Assembly: GCA_016186715.1 (NCBI GenBank)
Contig: JACPLA010000022.1
Coordinates: forward strand, 1 to 48,452
Direction of reading: 5' to 3'
Source of the DNA: Ignavibacteriales bacterium
Lineage (GTDB): Bacteria; Bacteroidota; Ignavibacteria; UBA10030
Length of the DNA: 48,452 nucleotides
This document shows, in pieces, positions 35,053 to 44,756 of this stretch (position 1 is its first letter; every line of letters starts with the position of its first letter). The notes under the pieces were generated by a model. That model was not told where the DNA came from. It was given only the letters and a program-made list of their open reading frames with translations, and searched no databases. Both the position numbers and the translations under genes were made by a program.

Positions 35053-36801
35053 TCAATTCGAGTTGAGATCCTCGGAAAACGACGAATCCGCCGGACCAAA
35101 CGATGTCGCCATCATATCCTTGAGCGTCATGGGGGAGAGCTTGTGGGAATTCACGTAATCGTCCACCAGCTTCTGCTCCTTGCCACGAAAATACTCAAGA
35201 ACTGAAAGGACGATCTTTTTGCTGTCCTTGTCAAATTCAATCACCTTCAGGGGGAGCGTATCGCCGACTTTGAACGATTCGGTAATATTCTTCACCGGAG
35301 TCTGGGAAATCTGCGAGAGTGGGACAAATCCGTCTACTCCCATGGGAAGCTCGACGATCACTCCTTTTTCAATGATCCGCACGATCTTGCTTCCTTCAAT
35401 TTCGGTTCCCGCCTTGTACGATTCCTCGAAGGCGTCCCACGGGTTGCCTTGAATCTGTTTATGTCCGAGGGAAATTCTCCGCTGATCGACATCGACGTTC
35501 AAGATCACCACGTCGATCTTGTCTCCTTTTTTGACCACTTCGCCCGGGTGCCTGATCTTCTTTGTCCAGGACAGGTCCGAAATATGGACCAGGCCGTCGA
35601 CCCCCTCCTCCAGCTCGACGAACACGCCGAAATTCGTCAAATTGCGGACCGTCCCTGTATGCTTTGAACCCACCGGGTATTTCTCCAGAAGCGAGTTCCA
35701 CGGATCCGGTTCAAGTTGCTTCATTCCAAGCGAGATCTTCTTTCCTTCCTTGTCGAGCGAGAGGATCACCGCGTCCACGAATTGTCCCATGGAGACCATT
35801 TGCGACGGATGCTTCACATGCTGTGTCCAGCTCATCTCCGATATGTGGATCAGTCCCTCAATTCCTTTTTCGATTTCGACGAACGCCCCGTAGTCGGTGA
35901 GGGAAACAACTTTTCCTTTCACCTTTGTTCCAACCGGATATTTCAATTCGATATTCTCCCACGGGTGCGGCAGCAACTGCTTGAAGCCGAGGGAAATGCG
36001 TTTCTTTTCCTGATCGAAATCGAGCACAACAACGTTAATCGTCTGATCCAGCTTCACGACTTCCGACGGGTGGTTGACCCGTCCCCAGGAAAGATCGGTG
36101 ATATGCACGAGACCGTCCACGCCACCGAGATCGACAAAAACGCCGAAATCGGTAATTGCTTTGACATGTCCTTCGAGGATTTGACCTTTCTCGAGGCTCT
36201 CAAGGATGGCCTTCCGCTGACCGGCCAATTCTTCCTCAACAAGAACCTTATGGCTGACGACGACATTTTCCGACGGGTGATTGACTTTCACGACCCGGAA
36301 TTCCATTTCTCTGCCGATGAATGCGTCGAAGTCACGAACCGGTCTGACGTCTATTTGAGACCCAGGCAGAAACGCGTCGATACCCAGGAGGTCCACAACA
36401 ATGCCGCCCTTGGTTCGGCGCACGCAACGCCCTTTCAGCACTTCTCCCGTCTCGAATGCTTTCACCACGCGTTCCCAAACCCTCATGAAATCTGCCCGTT
36501 TCCGGGACAGAATCAGCTGGCCGTCTTTATTTTCGACCGACTCAAGAAAAACCTCCACTTCGTCTCCGACCTTCAGTTCTTTCAAATTCGGAAACTCGGC
36601 AATTGCGATGGCCCCTTCGGACTTGAAGCCAATATCAATCATTACATGGGAGTCCCCGACATGGGCAATCTTCCCCCTGACAATTTCTCCCTCGCTGATG
36701 GAGCTGAGTGTGCTCTCATAGAGTTTGGACAGCTCTTTAAATTCAGCATCCGAATATTCGCGCTCTTCTAGATCCTTCGTTGCGCCTGATGCTTCAACCA
36801 T
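35053..36801 (-). CDS. rpsA: 30S ribosomal protein S1
   Basis: A 582-residue protein with six S1 (OB) repeats. The repeats read, for example, [93 protein letters not shown] and a last [31 protein letters not shown]1 unfolds and docks mRNA on the 30S subunit. A strong AGGAGG lies 4 nt before ATG 36801. In lineages with many SD-less genes, S1 is important for initiation. A strong terminator follows. Confidence 0.96.
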   Translation of the reverse strand: MVEASGATKDLEEREYSDAEFKELSKLYESTLSSISEGEIVRGKIAHVGDSHVMIDIGFKSEGAIAIAEFPNLKELKVGDEVEVFLESVENKDGQLILSRKRADFMRVWERVVKAFETGEVLKGRCVRRTKGGIVVDLLGIDAFLPGSQIDVRPVRDFDAFIGREMEFRVVKVNHPSENVVVSHKVLVEEELAGQRKAILESLEKGQILEGHVKAITDFGVFVDLGGVDGLVHITDLSWGRVNHPSEVVKLDQTINVVVLDFDQEKKRISLGFKQLLPHPWENIELKYPVGTKVKGKVVSLTDYGAFVEIEKGIEGLIHISEMSWTQHVKHPSQMVSMGQFVDAVILSLDKEGKKISLGMKQLEPDPWNSLLEKYPVGSKHTGTVRNLTNFGVFVELEEGVDGLVHISDLSWTKKIRHPGEVVKKGDKIDVVILNVDVDQRRISLGHKQIQGNPWDAFEESYKAGTEIEGSKIVRIIEKGVIVELPMGVDGFVPLSQISQTPVKNITESFKVGDTLPLKVIEFDKDSKKIVLSVLEYFRGKEQKLVDDYVNSHKLSPMTLKDMMATSFGPADSSFSEDLNSN

Positions 36802-36929
36802 TCAACCTCCTGAACAAAAAACCCTCCGCTGCCCGTCCATGACCAGTCATCATCACCATGTCAGAACAACAGAAGAAAACAGATTTTGATGTGAAAGGAA
36901 TTGTGAATTATTTGATGACACGAACAACC

Positions 36930-37826
36930 TTAGACCGCGACTTGTGGCTCCGCAAATTGATGTTCAATGGCTGTTTTCACGCGTTCCATCAGCCATTGAG
37001 GCGTTGACGTTGCTCCACTGATTCCGACATTCTGAACGCCGCGAAACCAATCAGCTTCCAGCTCGCTCACATCCTCAATGAAATACGTTTTCGGATTTTC
37101 CTCCCTTGCAATGTCGAACAGGACCTTACCGTTCGAGCTGTGCCGACCTGCAACAAAGACCAGAATGTCCTGCGACCTCGCAAATTCCCTCAACTTTTTA
37201 TCCCGGCCGGACACTTGACCGCAGATCGTGTCTTTTGCATGAAATTCCAGCGCCTCATCTTCGAAGCTCCCGACCACGAGATCCTTAACCCGTTTCTGAA
37301 GTTCTTCTTTGATCTTGTAAAAAGTCGGCTTATCCATCGTAGTTTGCGAGAACAACACGGTTTTCCGATCAAGCTTGACATTGTCGATTTCATCGACGGA
37401 GCGGAGCACCACGGCCTCCCCGTTTGTCTGCCCGACCAAGCCGACCACTTCCGCGTGGGTCTTCTTTCCGAAGATCACAACCTGGTACCCGTCGAGATAG
37501 AACTTCCTGATTCGTTCCTGAACTTTTGTGACCACCGGACAGGTTGCATCAATGATCGTGATACCCAGTTCCTGAGCTTTTCGGTACGTTGACGGCGGCT
37601 CACCGTGAGCACGGATCAGCACTCTTGCACCTTTCAGGTTTTCCAGTTCATCCTGGGTGACCGTGTGCAATCCCTTCCCCTCCATGCGCTTGATTTCCAT
37701 GGGATTATGGATGATCTCGCCAAGAGAATAGAGCGTCTCCGAATCTCCCAATTCCTGTTCTGCAATCTCGAGGGTTCGCACAACCCCCCAGCAGAACCCC
37801 GAATATTTATCGATAGTGACTTGCAT
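36930..37826 (-). CDS. ispH: 4-hydroxy-3-methylbut-2-enyl diphosphate reductase
   Basis: A 298-residue last enzyme of the MEP isoprenoid pathway. The three Fe-S cysteines are visible: GFCWGVVRT (about 12), DATCPVVTKV (about 97) and DTICGQVSGRDKK (about 197). LIRAHGEPPSTY, FSQTTMDKPTF and GRHSSNGKVLFDIA are family motifs. It overlaps cmk by 20 nt. The 128-nt gap before rpsA downstream contains no ORF or terminator that I recognise. A MEP-pathway gene indicates that isoprenoids are not made by mevalonate alone. Confidence 0.95.
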   Translation of the reverse strand: MQVTIDKYSGFCWGVVRTLEIAEQELGDSETLYSLGEIIHNPMEIKRMEGKGLHTVTQDELENLKGARVLIRAHGEPPSTYRKAQELGITIIDATCPVVTKVQERIRKFYLDGYQVVIFGKKTHAEVVGLVGQTNGEAVVLRSVDEIDNVKLDRKTVLFSQTTMDKPTFYKIKEELQKRVKDLVVGSFEDEALEFHAKDTICGQVSGRDKKLREFARSQDILVFVAGRHSSNGKVLFDIAREENPKTYFIEDVSELEADWFRGVQNVGISGATSTPQWLMERVKTAIEHQFAEPQVAV

Positions 37827-38502
37827 TCAGTTTCTTGATGATTTCCTTCGCCCGCCGGACAATGAACTCTACCTGTTGTTCAATTGTGAGGTGCGACGTG
37901 TCGATCTCGACAGCGTCGTCGGCTTTGCGCAGGGGGCTGATTTCCCGGCTCGAATCACGGGTGTCCCGGTCTATCAGCTCCTGGACGAGCTTCTGCTCTT
38001 CGATTTTCTCGCCCGCCAGATCCAACTCTTTTTTTCTTCGCCGTGCTCGCTCGGCAACATTCGCGACGAGGTAGATTTTCAGGTCCGCCTCTGGAAGCAC
38101 CACAGTTCCGATATCACGTCCTTCAAGAACGACGCCGCCCCGGGCAGCCAGCTTCCGCTGCTCTCTCACCATGACGGAACGCACCGCCGGATAACTGCTG
38201 ACCGTGCTGACGCTTCGGGTGACCTCCGGGTTCCGAATCGCCCTGCTCACATCCCGATCCGAAAGATAGACTTTGTTTTCCTCCTCGAGCCGTTCAAGCC
38301 TGACGTCGGTTTTTTCAGCCAGAGCACCGATTCGGGCATCGTCGTCGAGCGAAATCTTCTCTTCGAGGACCCTCAGCGTGATGGCCCTGTACATTGCTCC
38401 GGTATCGATATGCAAATAGCCGAGTTTTCTGGCAACCAGCCGAGCCGTTGTACTCTTGCCGGACGCAGCCGGACCGTCGATGGCTATAACGAGCTTTTTC
38501 AA
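37807..38502 (-). CDS. cmk: Cytidylate kinase
   Basis: A 231-residue nucleoside monophosphate kinase (CMP/dCMP to CDP/dCDP). AIDGPAASGKSTTARLVARKLGYLHIDTGAMYRA is the P-loop and CMP-binding region; VVLEGRDIGTVVLPEADLKIYLVA and RDTRDSSREISPLRKADDAVEIDTS are C-terminal signatures. No ATG precedes the P-loop in frame; TTG at 38502 (LKKLVIAIDG) fits the family length, with an earlier TTG at 38559 as the alternative. It heads cmk-ispH, divergent from the SpoU methyltransferase across about 130 nt. Confidence 0.94.
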   Translation of the reverse strand: MKKLVIAIDGPAASGKSTTARLVARKLGYLHIDTGAMYRAITLRVLEEKISLDDDARIGALAEKTDVRLERLEEENKVYLSDRDVSRAIRNPEVTRSVSTVSSYPAVRSVMVREQRKLAARGGVVLEGRDIGTVVLPEADLKIYLVANVAERARRRKKELDLAGEKIEEQKLVQELIDRDTRDSSREISPLRKADDAVEIDTSHLTIEQQVEFIVRRAKEIIKKLNASHYR

Positions 38503-38632
38503 GCTGGCAAAACAATAAGGATTTTTAATATAGCGAAAATATGCTTCCCGGGCAACCAAAGTCTTGCAAAATCGATCAAAACGTTACCATTCGGCATTTC
38601 ATTCTTCCCTCATTTCCCAATATCTTAGGCAG

Positions 38633-39178
38633 ATGCGAAAGCTGACGCACGAACAAATTAGCAGAAGGCGTTTGAAAACCGAAGAAATTGACGTTGTTCC
38701 ACGAATCCCCCTGTACGTTCTCGTCGATAACGTCAGAAGCCTTTACAACGTCGGCTCGATTTTCAGGACATCCGACGGCGCAATGATCAGGGAGTTGATT
38801 CTGACAGGTTTGACACCGACTCCGCCGCGCAAGGAGATTGAGAAGACCGCTCTCGGTGCGACGCGAAGCGTCCCCTGGAAGTACTTCAAGGATCCGGCGG
38901 ACGCCATTGATGAACTCCGAAAACAGAAGATCAAGATCTGCTGTTTAGAACAGACGGACAGAAGCGTTCCTTACTATAACATCCGGAAATTCGATTTTCC
39001 GCTCTGCCTCGTCGTTGGAAACGAAATCACGGGGATTTCAAAGAACATTCTCACAAAGTCCGATCTTGCCATCGAGATTCCGATGCATGGAATCAAGCAC
39101 TCGCTCAACGTTGCCGTAGCGTACGGTATCGCTGTTTTCGAATTGATTCGGATCTGGCGCGATCAGACGTCTCATTGA
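38633..39178 (+). CDS. TrmH/SpoU-family RNA 2'-O-methyltransferase
   Basis: A 181-residue SPOUT (trefoil-knot) enzyme. LYVLVDNVRSLYNVGSIFRTSDG is motif 1 (N...R), LCLVVGNEITGISKNIL motif 2 and IEIPMHGIKHSLNVAVAYGIAVFEL motif 3, all intact. The small size suggests a TrmL/TrmH-like target in tRNA or rRNA, but the exact substrate is not clear. ATG at 38633 is used; the 23 track residues upstream lack conservation. Its last 7 nt overlap the convergent AlbA_2 gene. Confidence 0.9.
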   Translation: MRKLTHEQISRRRLKTEEIDVVPRIPLYVLVDNVRSLYNVGSIFRTSDGAMIRELILTGLTPTPPRKEIEKTALGATRSVPWKYFKDPADAIDELRKQKIKICCLEQTDRSVPYYNIRKFDFPLCLVVGNEITGISKNILTKSDLAIEIPMHGIKHSLNVAVAYGIAVFELIRIWRDQTSH

Positions 39179-39831
39179 TCGAACGTCAGGGTGAAGTAGT
39201 CCTCTTTCTCGTGGGTGTGAATCCGGAGCAGCCCCGCCCGTACAAGCTGAATCAGGATCCGGGATGCTCTCCTGTTGGAAATGTTGCTGAGTTTTCCAAA
39301 ACCCTTCACAGTGATCCTCTCGTGCTTGTCCAGATATTCGAGAACGGCCCGCTCCTGATCCCCGATTGAAATCCTCAGAGGCGGGGCACCCGGCCGTTCG
39401 GACTGGAGAATGCGCTCGACTTCTTTGCTTGCGACCATGGTTTTATCCCGCACGCGAATCAAGGCCTTCGAATCGCCGTTTCCCTCACCGTTCCCCTCCA
39501 TCGTGAGATAGTGGGGTTTTTCAGCGCTCTCCTCAACGGTGATGACGATCAGGTCTTTCCCGCGATAGGGGACAATATCGATGGATGGGCGAATCGGCGG
39601 GTCACAGAAAAATTCTCCCGCTGTTCGGATCAACTCGACCTCTGCTTTTTCACTATCAACGCCGATAATCGATTTATCGTCGTCGACGCCGAAGACAATG
39701 GTGCCCCCCCGCGTATTCGCAAACGCAATCAAGGTCCTGGCGATTTTCTCCGGCGTGGAGACTTTTCGTTTGAATTCCAGCTGAAACCCCTCTTCTTCAT
39801 CGAGCAGCACATCGATATCTCTGTAATTCAT
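39172..39831 (-). CDS. AlbA_2/Schlafen-AAA domain protein with C-terminal winged helix
   Basis: A 219-residue protein. The N-terminal Schlafen AlbA_2 (AAA_4) domain is clear: LLDEEEGFQLEFKRKVSTPEKIARTLIAFANTRGGTIVFGVDDDKSIIGVD (about 8-60), with ALIRVRDKTMVAS at about 125-137. The C-terminus (about 155-215, ERAVLEYLDKHERITVKGFGKLSNISNRRASRILIQLVRAGLLRIH) reads as a winged helix-turn-helix, so it probably binds nucleic acid and regulates transcription. ATG at 39831; mtgA follows upstream by 18 nt on the same strand. No specific function is known. Confidence 0.85.
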   Translation of the reverse strand: MNYRDIDVLLDEEEGFQLEFKRKVSTPEKIARTLIAFANTRGGTIVFGVDDDKSIIGVDSEKAEVELIRTAGEFFCDPPIRPSIDIVPYRGKDLIVITVEESAEKPHYLTMEGNGEGNGDSKALIRVRDKTMVASKEVERILQSERPGAPPLRISIGDQERAVLEYLDKHERITVKGFGKLSNISNRRASRILIQLVRAGLLRIHTHEKEDYFTLTFDQ

Positions 39832-39849
39832 GGCAGTCTCCCGGATCGA

Positions 39850-40629
39850 TTACAGCCCTCGTGCGGCCATTCGTTCCAAAATCAGGCCGCTTTTTCTGAC
39901 AAGGTAATGCGTTTCGGCATCCGCGCGATAGCGTCGCGGGTTGGGAATGGTCGCGGCCAGGCGCGCGGCTTCCTCCCTCGTCAAGTCATCGACATTCTTT
40001 CCAAAATATCTCTGGGCGGCGGCCTGGACGCCGTAGATCCCATTTCCCCATTCTATGACGTTCAGATACAGTTCCAGGATTCTTCTCTTTCCAAGCTGCT
40101 CTTCCATCCACCACGTGAGGATCCACTCGCGGAGTTTCCGCATCGGATTTTTGGAAGATGAGAGATAGAGGTTCTTGACAAGTTGCTGCGTGATCGTGCT
40201 GGCTCCCCTGGCGGCCCGTCGCTCCTTCAAATTCTGTTCAACCGACTCCTTGAATTCATCCCAATCAAAACCATTGTGAATCCAGAAGCTTCCGTCCTCT
40301 GCCACGATGACGGCGTTGATGACATGCTTCGGAACGCGGCTCAGCGGCACCCATTGTTGGCTCACGCGGAACCGTCGGCCCGCAGCGACGGCGCGTTCCC
40401 GATGTTCCTGCATGAACGCCGTTTCACCCGGATTCTTTGCTTTCAAGGACCTCACATCACCAAACGGCAACGTGAGGATTTCCAGACCGATCCAGATCGT
40501 CAGGACCACAAGGATACTCTTCAACTTATGGTTTTTGACGATCCGCCACATACGGATGAACAACTTCTCCGTCACCCTCTGTCCGAAAGACTCGGGGTCC
40601 GGTTTCTGTTCTTGCGTCTGCTCCCCCAT
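39850..40629 (-). CDS. mtgA: Monofunctional peptidoglycan glycosyltransferase
   Basis: A 259-residue GT51 enzyme polymerising lipid II. One N-terminal TM (about 36-53, LKSILVVLTIWIGLEILTL) anchors it. The GT51 domain has IVAEDGSFWIHNGFDWDEF (catalytic Glu), RGASTITQQLVKNLYLS, KLREWILTWWMEEQLGKRRILELYLNVIEWGNGIYGVQAAAQRYFGK and LAATIPNPRRY. No transpeptidase domain follows, so it is the monofunctional form. The start is uncertain among ATGs at 40629, 40647 and the track start; none has a Shine-Dalgarno. It precedes the AlbA_2 gene on the same strand. Confidence 0.92.
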   Translation of the reverse strand: MGEQTQEQKPDPESFGQRVTEKLFIRMWRIVKNHKLKSILVVLTIWIGLEILTLPFGDVRSLKAKNPGETAFMQEHRERAVAAGRRFRVSQQWVPLSRVPKHVINAVIVAEDGSFWIHNGFDWDEFKESVEQNLKERRAARGASTITQQLVKNLYLSSSKNPMRKLREWILTWWMEEQLGKRRILELYLNVIEWGNGIYGVQAAAQRYFGKNVDDLTREEAARLAATIPNPRRYRADAETHYLVRKSGLILERMAARGL

Positions 40630-40683
40630 GCCAGTATTGTAGGTCATAAACAAGTTTGAATAATAGGACGCGGATCTTTACGG

Positions 40684-40735
40684 AAAAAACGGATCAACAC
40701 GGATTAATTCCCAAACCTTCATCCGTGAAAATCCT
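40684..40735. repeat. Short inverted/direct repeat in the ruvX-mtgA gap
   Basis: cggatcaacacggat contains two direct cggat units, and cacggat (40698-40704) pairs with atccgtg (40721-40727). It resembles dispersed 'atccgtgttgatccg' extragenic repeats. No gene is seen in the about 180 nt here. Confidence 0.45.
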
Positions 40736-40807
40736 CTATTTTCTGCCCACCTCATGAGCATCTTCAAGGTCAGGCGGGCGTGTCCCATTGATTGAAGGGA
40801 CGCAACA

Positions 40808-41254
40808 TCAGCAGCTCAACGAATGCTTCTTTCTGTCCAGAAATCCTTGCAGCATGATCGCAGCTGCCATTGCGTCAATCCGCTCGCGCGAGTTTTGTCT
40901 CCCTTTTTTCTTTGTTCCCATTCTCATGATCGAATCCCGGGCCATCGACGTGGTAAATCGCTCGTCCCACGTGATGACATCGATGCCACACCGGGTCTGC
41001 AGTTGTTCAATGAAGAGCGCGACTTCTTCCGCCTTCTGCCCTTTCTCTCCTTTGAGATTCAGGGGCATTCCAACCACAACGAATTCCACGTCCTCCTGGT
41101 CGATGATCTCCTTAAGGTTCTTCCATAAATTCCGGGAATGTTCGAGAATCCCATACGACGTCGCGACAATGCGAAGCGGATCACTGATCGAAATTCCGAT
41201 TCTGCGCGATCCGTAATCAAGACCAAGAATTCTCCGCTGTTCCACCGGCAACAT
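40808..41254 (-). CDS. ruvX: Holliday junction resolvase-like protein YqgF/RuvX
   Basis: A 148-residue RNase-H-fold protein. RILGLDYGSRRIGISISDP is motif 1 (first catalytic Asp), VVVGMPLNLKGEKGQKAEEV motif 2 and VITWDERFTTSMARDSI motif 3; ERIDAMAAAIMLQGFLD closes the domain. Implicated in pre-16S rRNA 5' processing. ATG at 41254 starts 1 nt after the rel stop; the 20 extra track residues are rel sequence in another frame. Confidence 0.93.
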   Translation of the reverse strand: MLPVEQRRILGLDYGSRRIGISISDPLRIVATSYGILEHSRNLWKNLKEIIDQEDVEFVVVGMPLNLKGEKGQKAEEVALFIEQLQTRCGIDVITWDERFTTSMARDSIMRMGTKKKGRQNSRERIDAMAAAIMLQGFLDRKKHSLSC

Positions 41255-41255
41255 G

Positions 41256-43445
41256 TCAGGTCCCCAGGAACCGTTCGACTTCCACAATGCCGTCGACTTT
41301 CTTGATCTTGTCAATGATGCGCATCAGATGTTCCGTGTTTTTGACAAAGAGAATAATCTGACCGTCAAACAACGGTCCCTTGGAGTCCATGTTGACGCTT
41401 CGAATGTTGGTATTCTGGAAGCTTGAAATCGCGTGGGTTACGTCGCTGAGCAATCCTGCCCGGTCCTTTCCTGAGACGTGGATGGCAGCCAGAAAATCCT
41501 CCCCATTCGACTTCGGCCATTCAACGTCCACCATTCGTTCGCTCTCTGCCAGGCGCAGGGAAATGACGTTGCGGCAGTCCTTCCTGTGTATCTTGATCCC
41601 CTCGCCAATAGTGACAAATCCGACGATCTCATCCCCGGGAATCGGATTGCAGCATTTTGCGTATTGATGCATGAAACTGTCGCTTGTCCCCAGAATCGAA
41701 ATCCCGCTGGCTATGTCACGTGCTGTATTGACGAATTTCGTGAAGAGCGACCTGCCCCTTTTCTTCTCCCTTCGCGACTCGGCGGTCTCGGGATGTTTCG
41801 ATCTCATAATGAGCTGCTCGATGACTGCGTCGGCGTCAACACGCTGCTCCAGAACGGCAATATAGAAATCCTGAAGATTGTCGATCCGCATCGAATGGAC
41901 GAATTTGGTCAAGTCGTCGTCGCTTATGCGGAATTTTTGTTTCTTGAGCTTTTTCTCCCAGAGTTCCATGCCACGTTCGGCGGTTTTTCGCTTTTCTTCA
42001 CGGATCCATTTACGAATCTGACTCTTGGCCTTGTGGGTGACCACGAATTTCTCCCAGTCGGCATTGGGTGTCTGGCTCTTGGACGTAATGATTTCCAGCT
42101 GGTCGCCGCTGCGCAGAAGAGTGTTCAGGGGCACAATTCTGCCGTTGACTTTTGCTCCGATGCAGTGAAATCCGATGTTCGAATGGATTTCAAAGGCAAA
42201 ATCGAGCGGAGTGGCATTGCGAGGCAAGATCTTCAGGTCTCCCTTGGGCGTGAAGACATAAATCTCATCCTGATAAAGATTCAGCTTGAAACTCTCCATC
42301 AACTCCCCCGGCGTCTCGTCGGTCTTCTGTTCAAAAATCTCCCTCACCCAGTTGACCCATCCCTGCAATTCCTTGTCGAGCGTCGATTTATTTTCTTTGT
42401 AGATCCAGTGTGCCGCCACGCCCTTTTCGGCGATCTCGTGCATGCCCCTGGTTCTGATCTGAATTTCAACGAGTTTTCCTTCGGGGCCGACCACCGTGGT
42501 ATGAATGGATTGATATCCGTTTTTCTTCGGAAGAGAGATGTAGTCCTTGAAACGTTCTGAAATCGGTTTGTAGAGTTCCGAAATAATCCCATACACGAGG
42601 AAACAATCGTTGTTTTCCTCTGTATCCAGAACAAACCTCACGGCAAAGAGGTCGTAGATCTCATCCAGCGGCTTGTTCCGCTTGACCATCTTGAGATAGA
42701 TGCTGTGGAGGTGCTTGGGCCTCCCCTCGACATCATATCCAAACCCCTCCGTTTTCAAACGTTTCTCGATAGGAGATAAGAACTTCTTGATGTAATGCTC
42801 GCGCTCCCTTCTTCGCGACTTAAGCTGACGGGCGATTTCCTCATATTCCGCTCTGTGGAGATACTTGAACGACAAATCCTCGAGTTCCCACTTTACCTTG
42901 GCCAGCCCGAAGCGATGAGCGAACGGAGCGTAGATCTCCAGGGTTTCCCTCGCCAGACGCTGCTGTTTTTCTTCGGGAAGGTATTCAAGGGTTCGCATGT
43001 TGTGGAGGCGGTCGGCAAACTTGATCAACATGACGCGGATGTCGTTGACCATGGACAAAAGGAGCTTACGATAGTTTTCGGCCTGCGTGACCTCATGACT
43101 GCGGAAGATATCGCTGATTTTTGTCGCTCCATCCACGATGTCTGCGATCGTTTCTCCGAATTCCGCCCGAATGTCCTCGAGATCGAATCGCGTATCTTCG
43201 ACAACGTCGTGGAGGAGAGATGCGGCAACCGATACGTCGTCCAGCGGTATCTCCCTGGCCACCACCATGGCGACTTCATACGGATGATGGAAGTATGGCT
43301 CGCCGGACGCGCGGAGATCGTGTTTATGAGCTTCCACGCTCATTCTGAAAGCTCTTGTGATCAGGTCGACATCCACGGACTTCAGGTTCTTCTCGCAGAC
43401 GGAAACTAGTTCGTCGAGCTTTTTTTTGTACTGGCCGTTCAGCAT
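41256..43445 (-). CDS. rel: Bifunctional (p)ppGpp synthetase/hydrolase
   Basis: A 729-residue Rel/SpoT protein. HD hydrolase (about 30-190: HHPYEVAMVVA, LLHDVVEDTRFD, KFADRLHNMRTL), synthetase (about 230-350: RFKDYISLPKKNGYQSIHTTVVG), TGS (about 395-455: YVFTPKGDLKILPRNATPLDFAF), a conserved-Cys zinc-finger-like segment (KCCNPIPGDEIVGFVTIGEGIKIHRKDC) and a C-terminal ACT domain (about 655-729) are all present. HD catalytic residues look intact, so both activities are expected. ATG 43445 (MLNGQYKKKL) is preferred over GTG 43475. Followed by ruvX. Confidence 0.95.
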   Translation of the reverse strand: MLNGQYKKKLDELVSVCEKNLKSVDVDLITRAFRMSVEAHKHDLRASGEPYFHHPYEVAMVVAREIPLDDVSVAASLLHDVVEDTRFDLEDIRAEFGETIADIVDGATKISDIFRSHEVTQAENYRKLLLSMVNDIRVMLIKFADRLHNMRTLEYLPEEKQQRLARETLEIYAPFAHRFGLAKVKWELEDLSFKYLHRAEYEEIARQLKSRRREREHYIKKFLSPIEKRLKTEGFGYDVEGRPKHLHSIYLKMVKRNKPLDEIYDLFAVRFVLDTEENNDCFLVYGIISELYKPISERFKDYISLPKKNGYQSIHTTVVGPEGKLVEIQIRTRGMHEIAEKGVAAHWIYKENKSTLDKELQGWVNWVREIFEQKTDETPGELMESFKLNLYQDEIYVFTPKGDLKILPRNATPLDFAFEIHSNIGFHCIGAKVNGRIVPLNTLLRSGDQLEIITSKSQTPNADWEKFVVTHKAKSQIRKWIREEKRKTAERGMELWEKKLKKQKFRISDDDLTKFVHSMRIDNLQDFYIAVLEQRVDADAVIEQLIMRSKHPETAESRREKKRGRSLFTKFVNTARDIASGISILGTSDSFMHQYAKCCNPIPGDEIVGFVTIGEGIKIHRKDCRNVISLRLAESERMVDVEWPKSNGEDFLAAIHVSGKDRAGLLSDVTHAISSFQNTNIRSVNMDSKGPLFDGQIILFVKNTEHLMRIIDKIKKVDGIVEVERFLGT

Positions 43446-43703
43446 ACCCTTCTCAGTTGTAACAATCGTCCGCACCGAGTTGTTCTCAGTCTAATGGATT
43501 GGATTTCAACAAGTTAAGAGCGACACCTCGTTTTGTGCATTACAGGATCGTTCAACGTTGTATCATACATGGAGTTTAGCCCGACAGACAATCTGACATT
43601 CTCTCTCACAGGACGACTGCCACAGTTTTGTGGGTGCTTCTTCGTTCAACCCTTCCTATAAAATATATCGTTTGGCAGCCGATAGTCAAGACGCCAGAAA
43701 CGG

Positions 43704-44756
43704 TCAGTTGGAAGCCCTTTGGATTTCCCGTTCCAGCCGCCGGGCGATTTTGAACTTGTCAGCCGCCCTTTCCTTCAGATGCTCGGAAAATCTGTTCGTC
43801 TCGAGCTGCAGGATTTCCCCGACTGCGGCGAGATTATGATCCCGGCTTCTCCCACGCCATGTGAGCAAAAGAAGATTAAGCCGGCACACGAGCTCATTGT
43901 ACGGGTTGGGGCGGGTGTCCTGAAGAATGGATTGGAGGAGTCGCTCGTACGTTCCAGCCGCCTCAACCGATGTCCCTGACCGCTCCTGGGCCGTTGCAAG
44001 GCCCCAGAGGAAAATTCGATTTTCGGGATAACGGGCAAGAGCCTTTTGGGCGACCTCCGCTGCCTCCGCAAATCTTCCCGCGTCCACCAGGATTGCCACC
44101 AGCGAACTCATAGCGGCAAACTTGTTGTATGTTCCCATCTCCAGGCACTGCTCCAGCTTTGCTATCCCCTCCTCTCTGCTGTCCTGAACGAACGGAAGCC
44201 ACGTCAGGAACTCGATCTTTCTGCTTTTCCAGTAGTAATACGTCCCAATCCCTGCCTTCGCATCATAGAAGGTCGAATCAAGCTCAGTCGCTTTTTCAAA
44301 ATTGGAGGCCGCCGACATACCTTTCGTCGCCGCTCCGAACCAATCTCCTCGTTCTGCTCTTGCATACGAGTCATATCCAAGCGTTGTTCCAAGATAGTAG
44401 TATCCCCACGGCGATTCCCCGGCATTCCTGATCATTGTTTCCGATCTTTGTCTCCCCGCCGCAAGAAGGGAATCGAATCGCCTGTCGTTCAGGCGCTCCT
44501 CATAGTCCATTGCTTCAGACTGCAGAACGGCCGCCTGATAGAGATACCCGGCCGGATGATCCGGAAAGTCCGCAGAAAGTTTCCGGAATGTTTCCCCGGC
44601 GGCATGATACTGTTGGAGCAGGACCTGCTCGATCCCCGTTGAGAGGAGAGAATCGATCGCAGGGATGGGAACCCGCTGCAGTCTATGATTACCGGAAGCA
44701 AAAACTACCTCAGTGAGAACTGCGGTAATCGTAAGAATTCTCTGAAACAAGTTCAT
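43704..44756 (-). CDS. Exported tetratricopeptide-repeat protein
   Basis: A 350-residue protein with a signal-like N-terminus (MNLFQRILTITAVLTEVVFASG) and TPR-like helices: YHAAGETFRKLSADFPDHPAGYLYQA, NFEKATELDSTFYDAKAGIGTYYYW, DAGRFAEAAEVAQKALARYPENRIFLWGLATAQ. It is probably periplasmic and a protein-interaction scaffold; no enzyme motif. ATG overlaps the upp stop by 4 nt (ATGA), so it is the last gene of der-CoADR-upp. A 228-nt gap with nothing recognisable separates it from rel. Confidence 0.82.
   Translation of the reverse strand: MNLFQRILTITAVLTEVVFASGNHRLQRVPIPAIDSLLSTGIEQVLLQQYHAAGETFRKLSADFPDHPAGYLYQAAVLQSEAMDYEERLNDRRFDSLLAAGRQRSETMIRNAGESPWGYYYLGTTLGYDSYARAERGDWFGAATKGMSAASNFEKATELDSTFYDAKAGIGTYYYWKSRKIEFLTWLPFVQDSREEGIAKLEQCLEMGTYNKFAAMSSLVAILVDAGRFAEAAEVAQKALARYPENRIFLWGLATAQERSGTSVEAAGTYERLLQSILQDTRPNPYNELVCRLNLLLLTWRGRSRDHNLAAVGEILQLETNRFSEHLKERAADKFKIARRLEREIQRASN

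Noticed and set aside
43476-43703. Gene or RNA in the rel-TPR gap
   Set aside because: No ORF of quality, no strong hairpin and no recognisable RNA family in these 228 nt.
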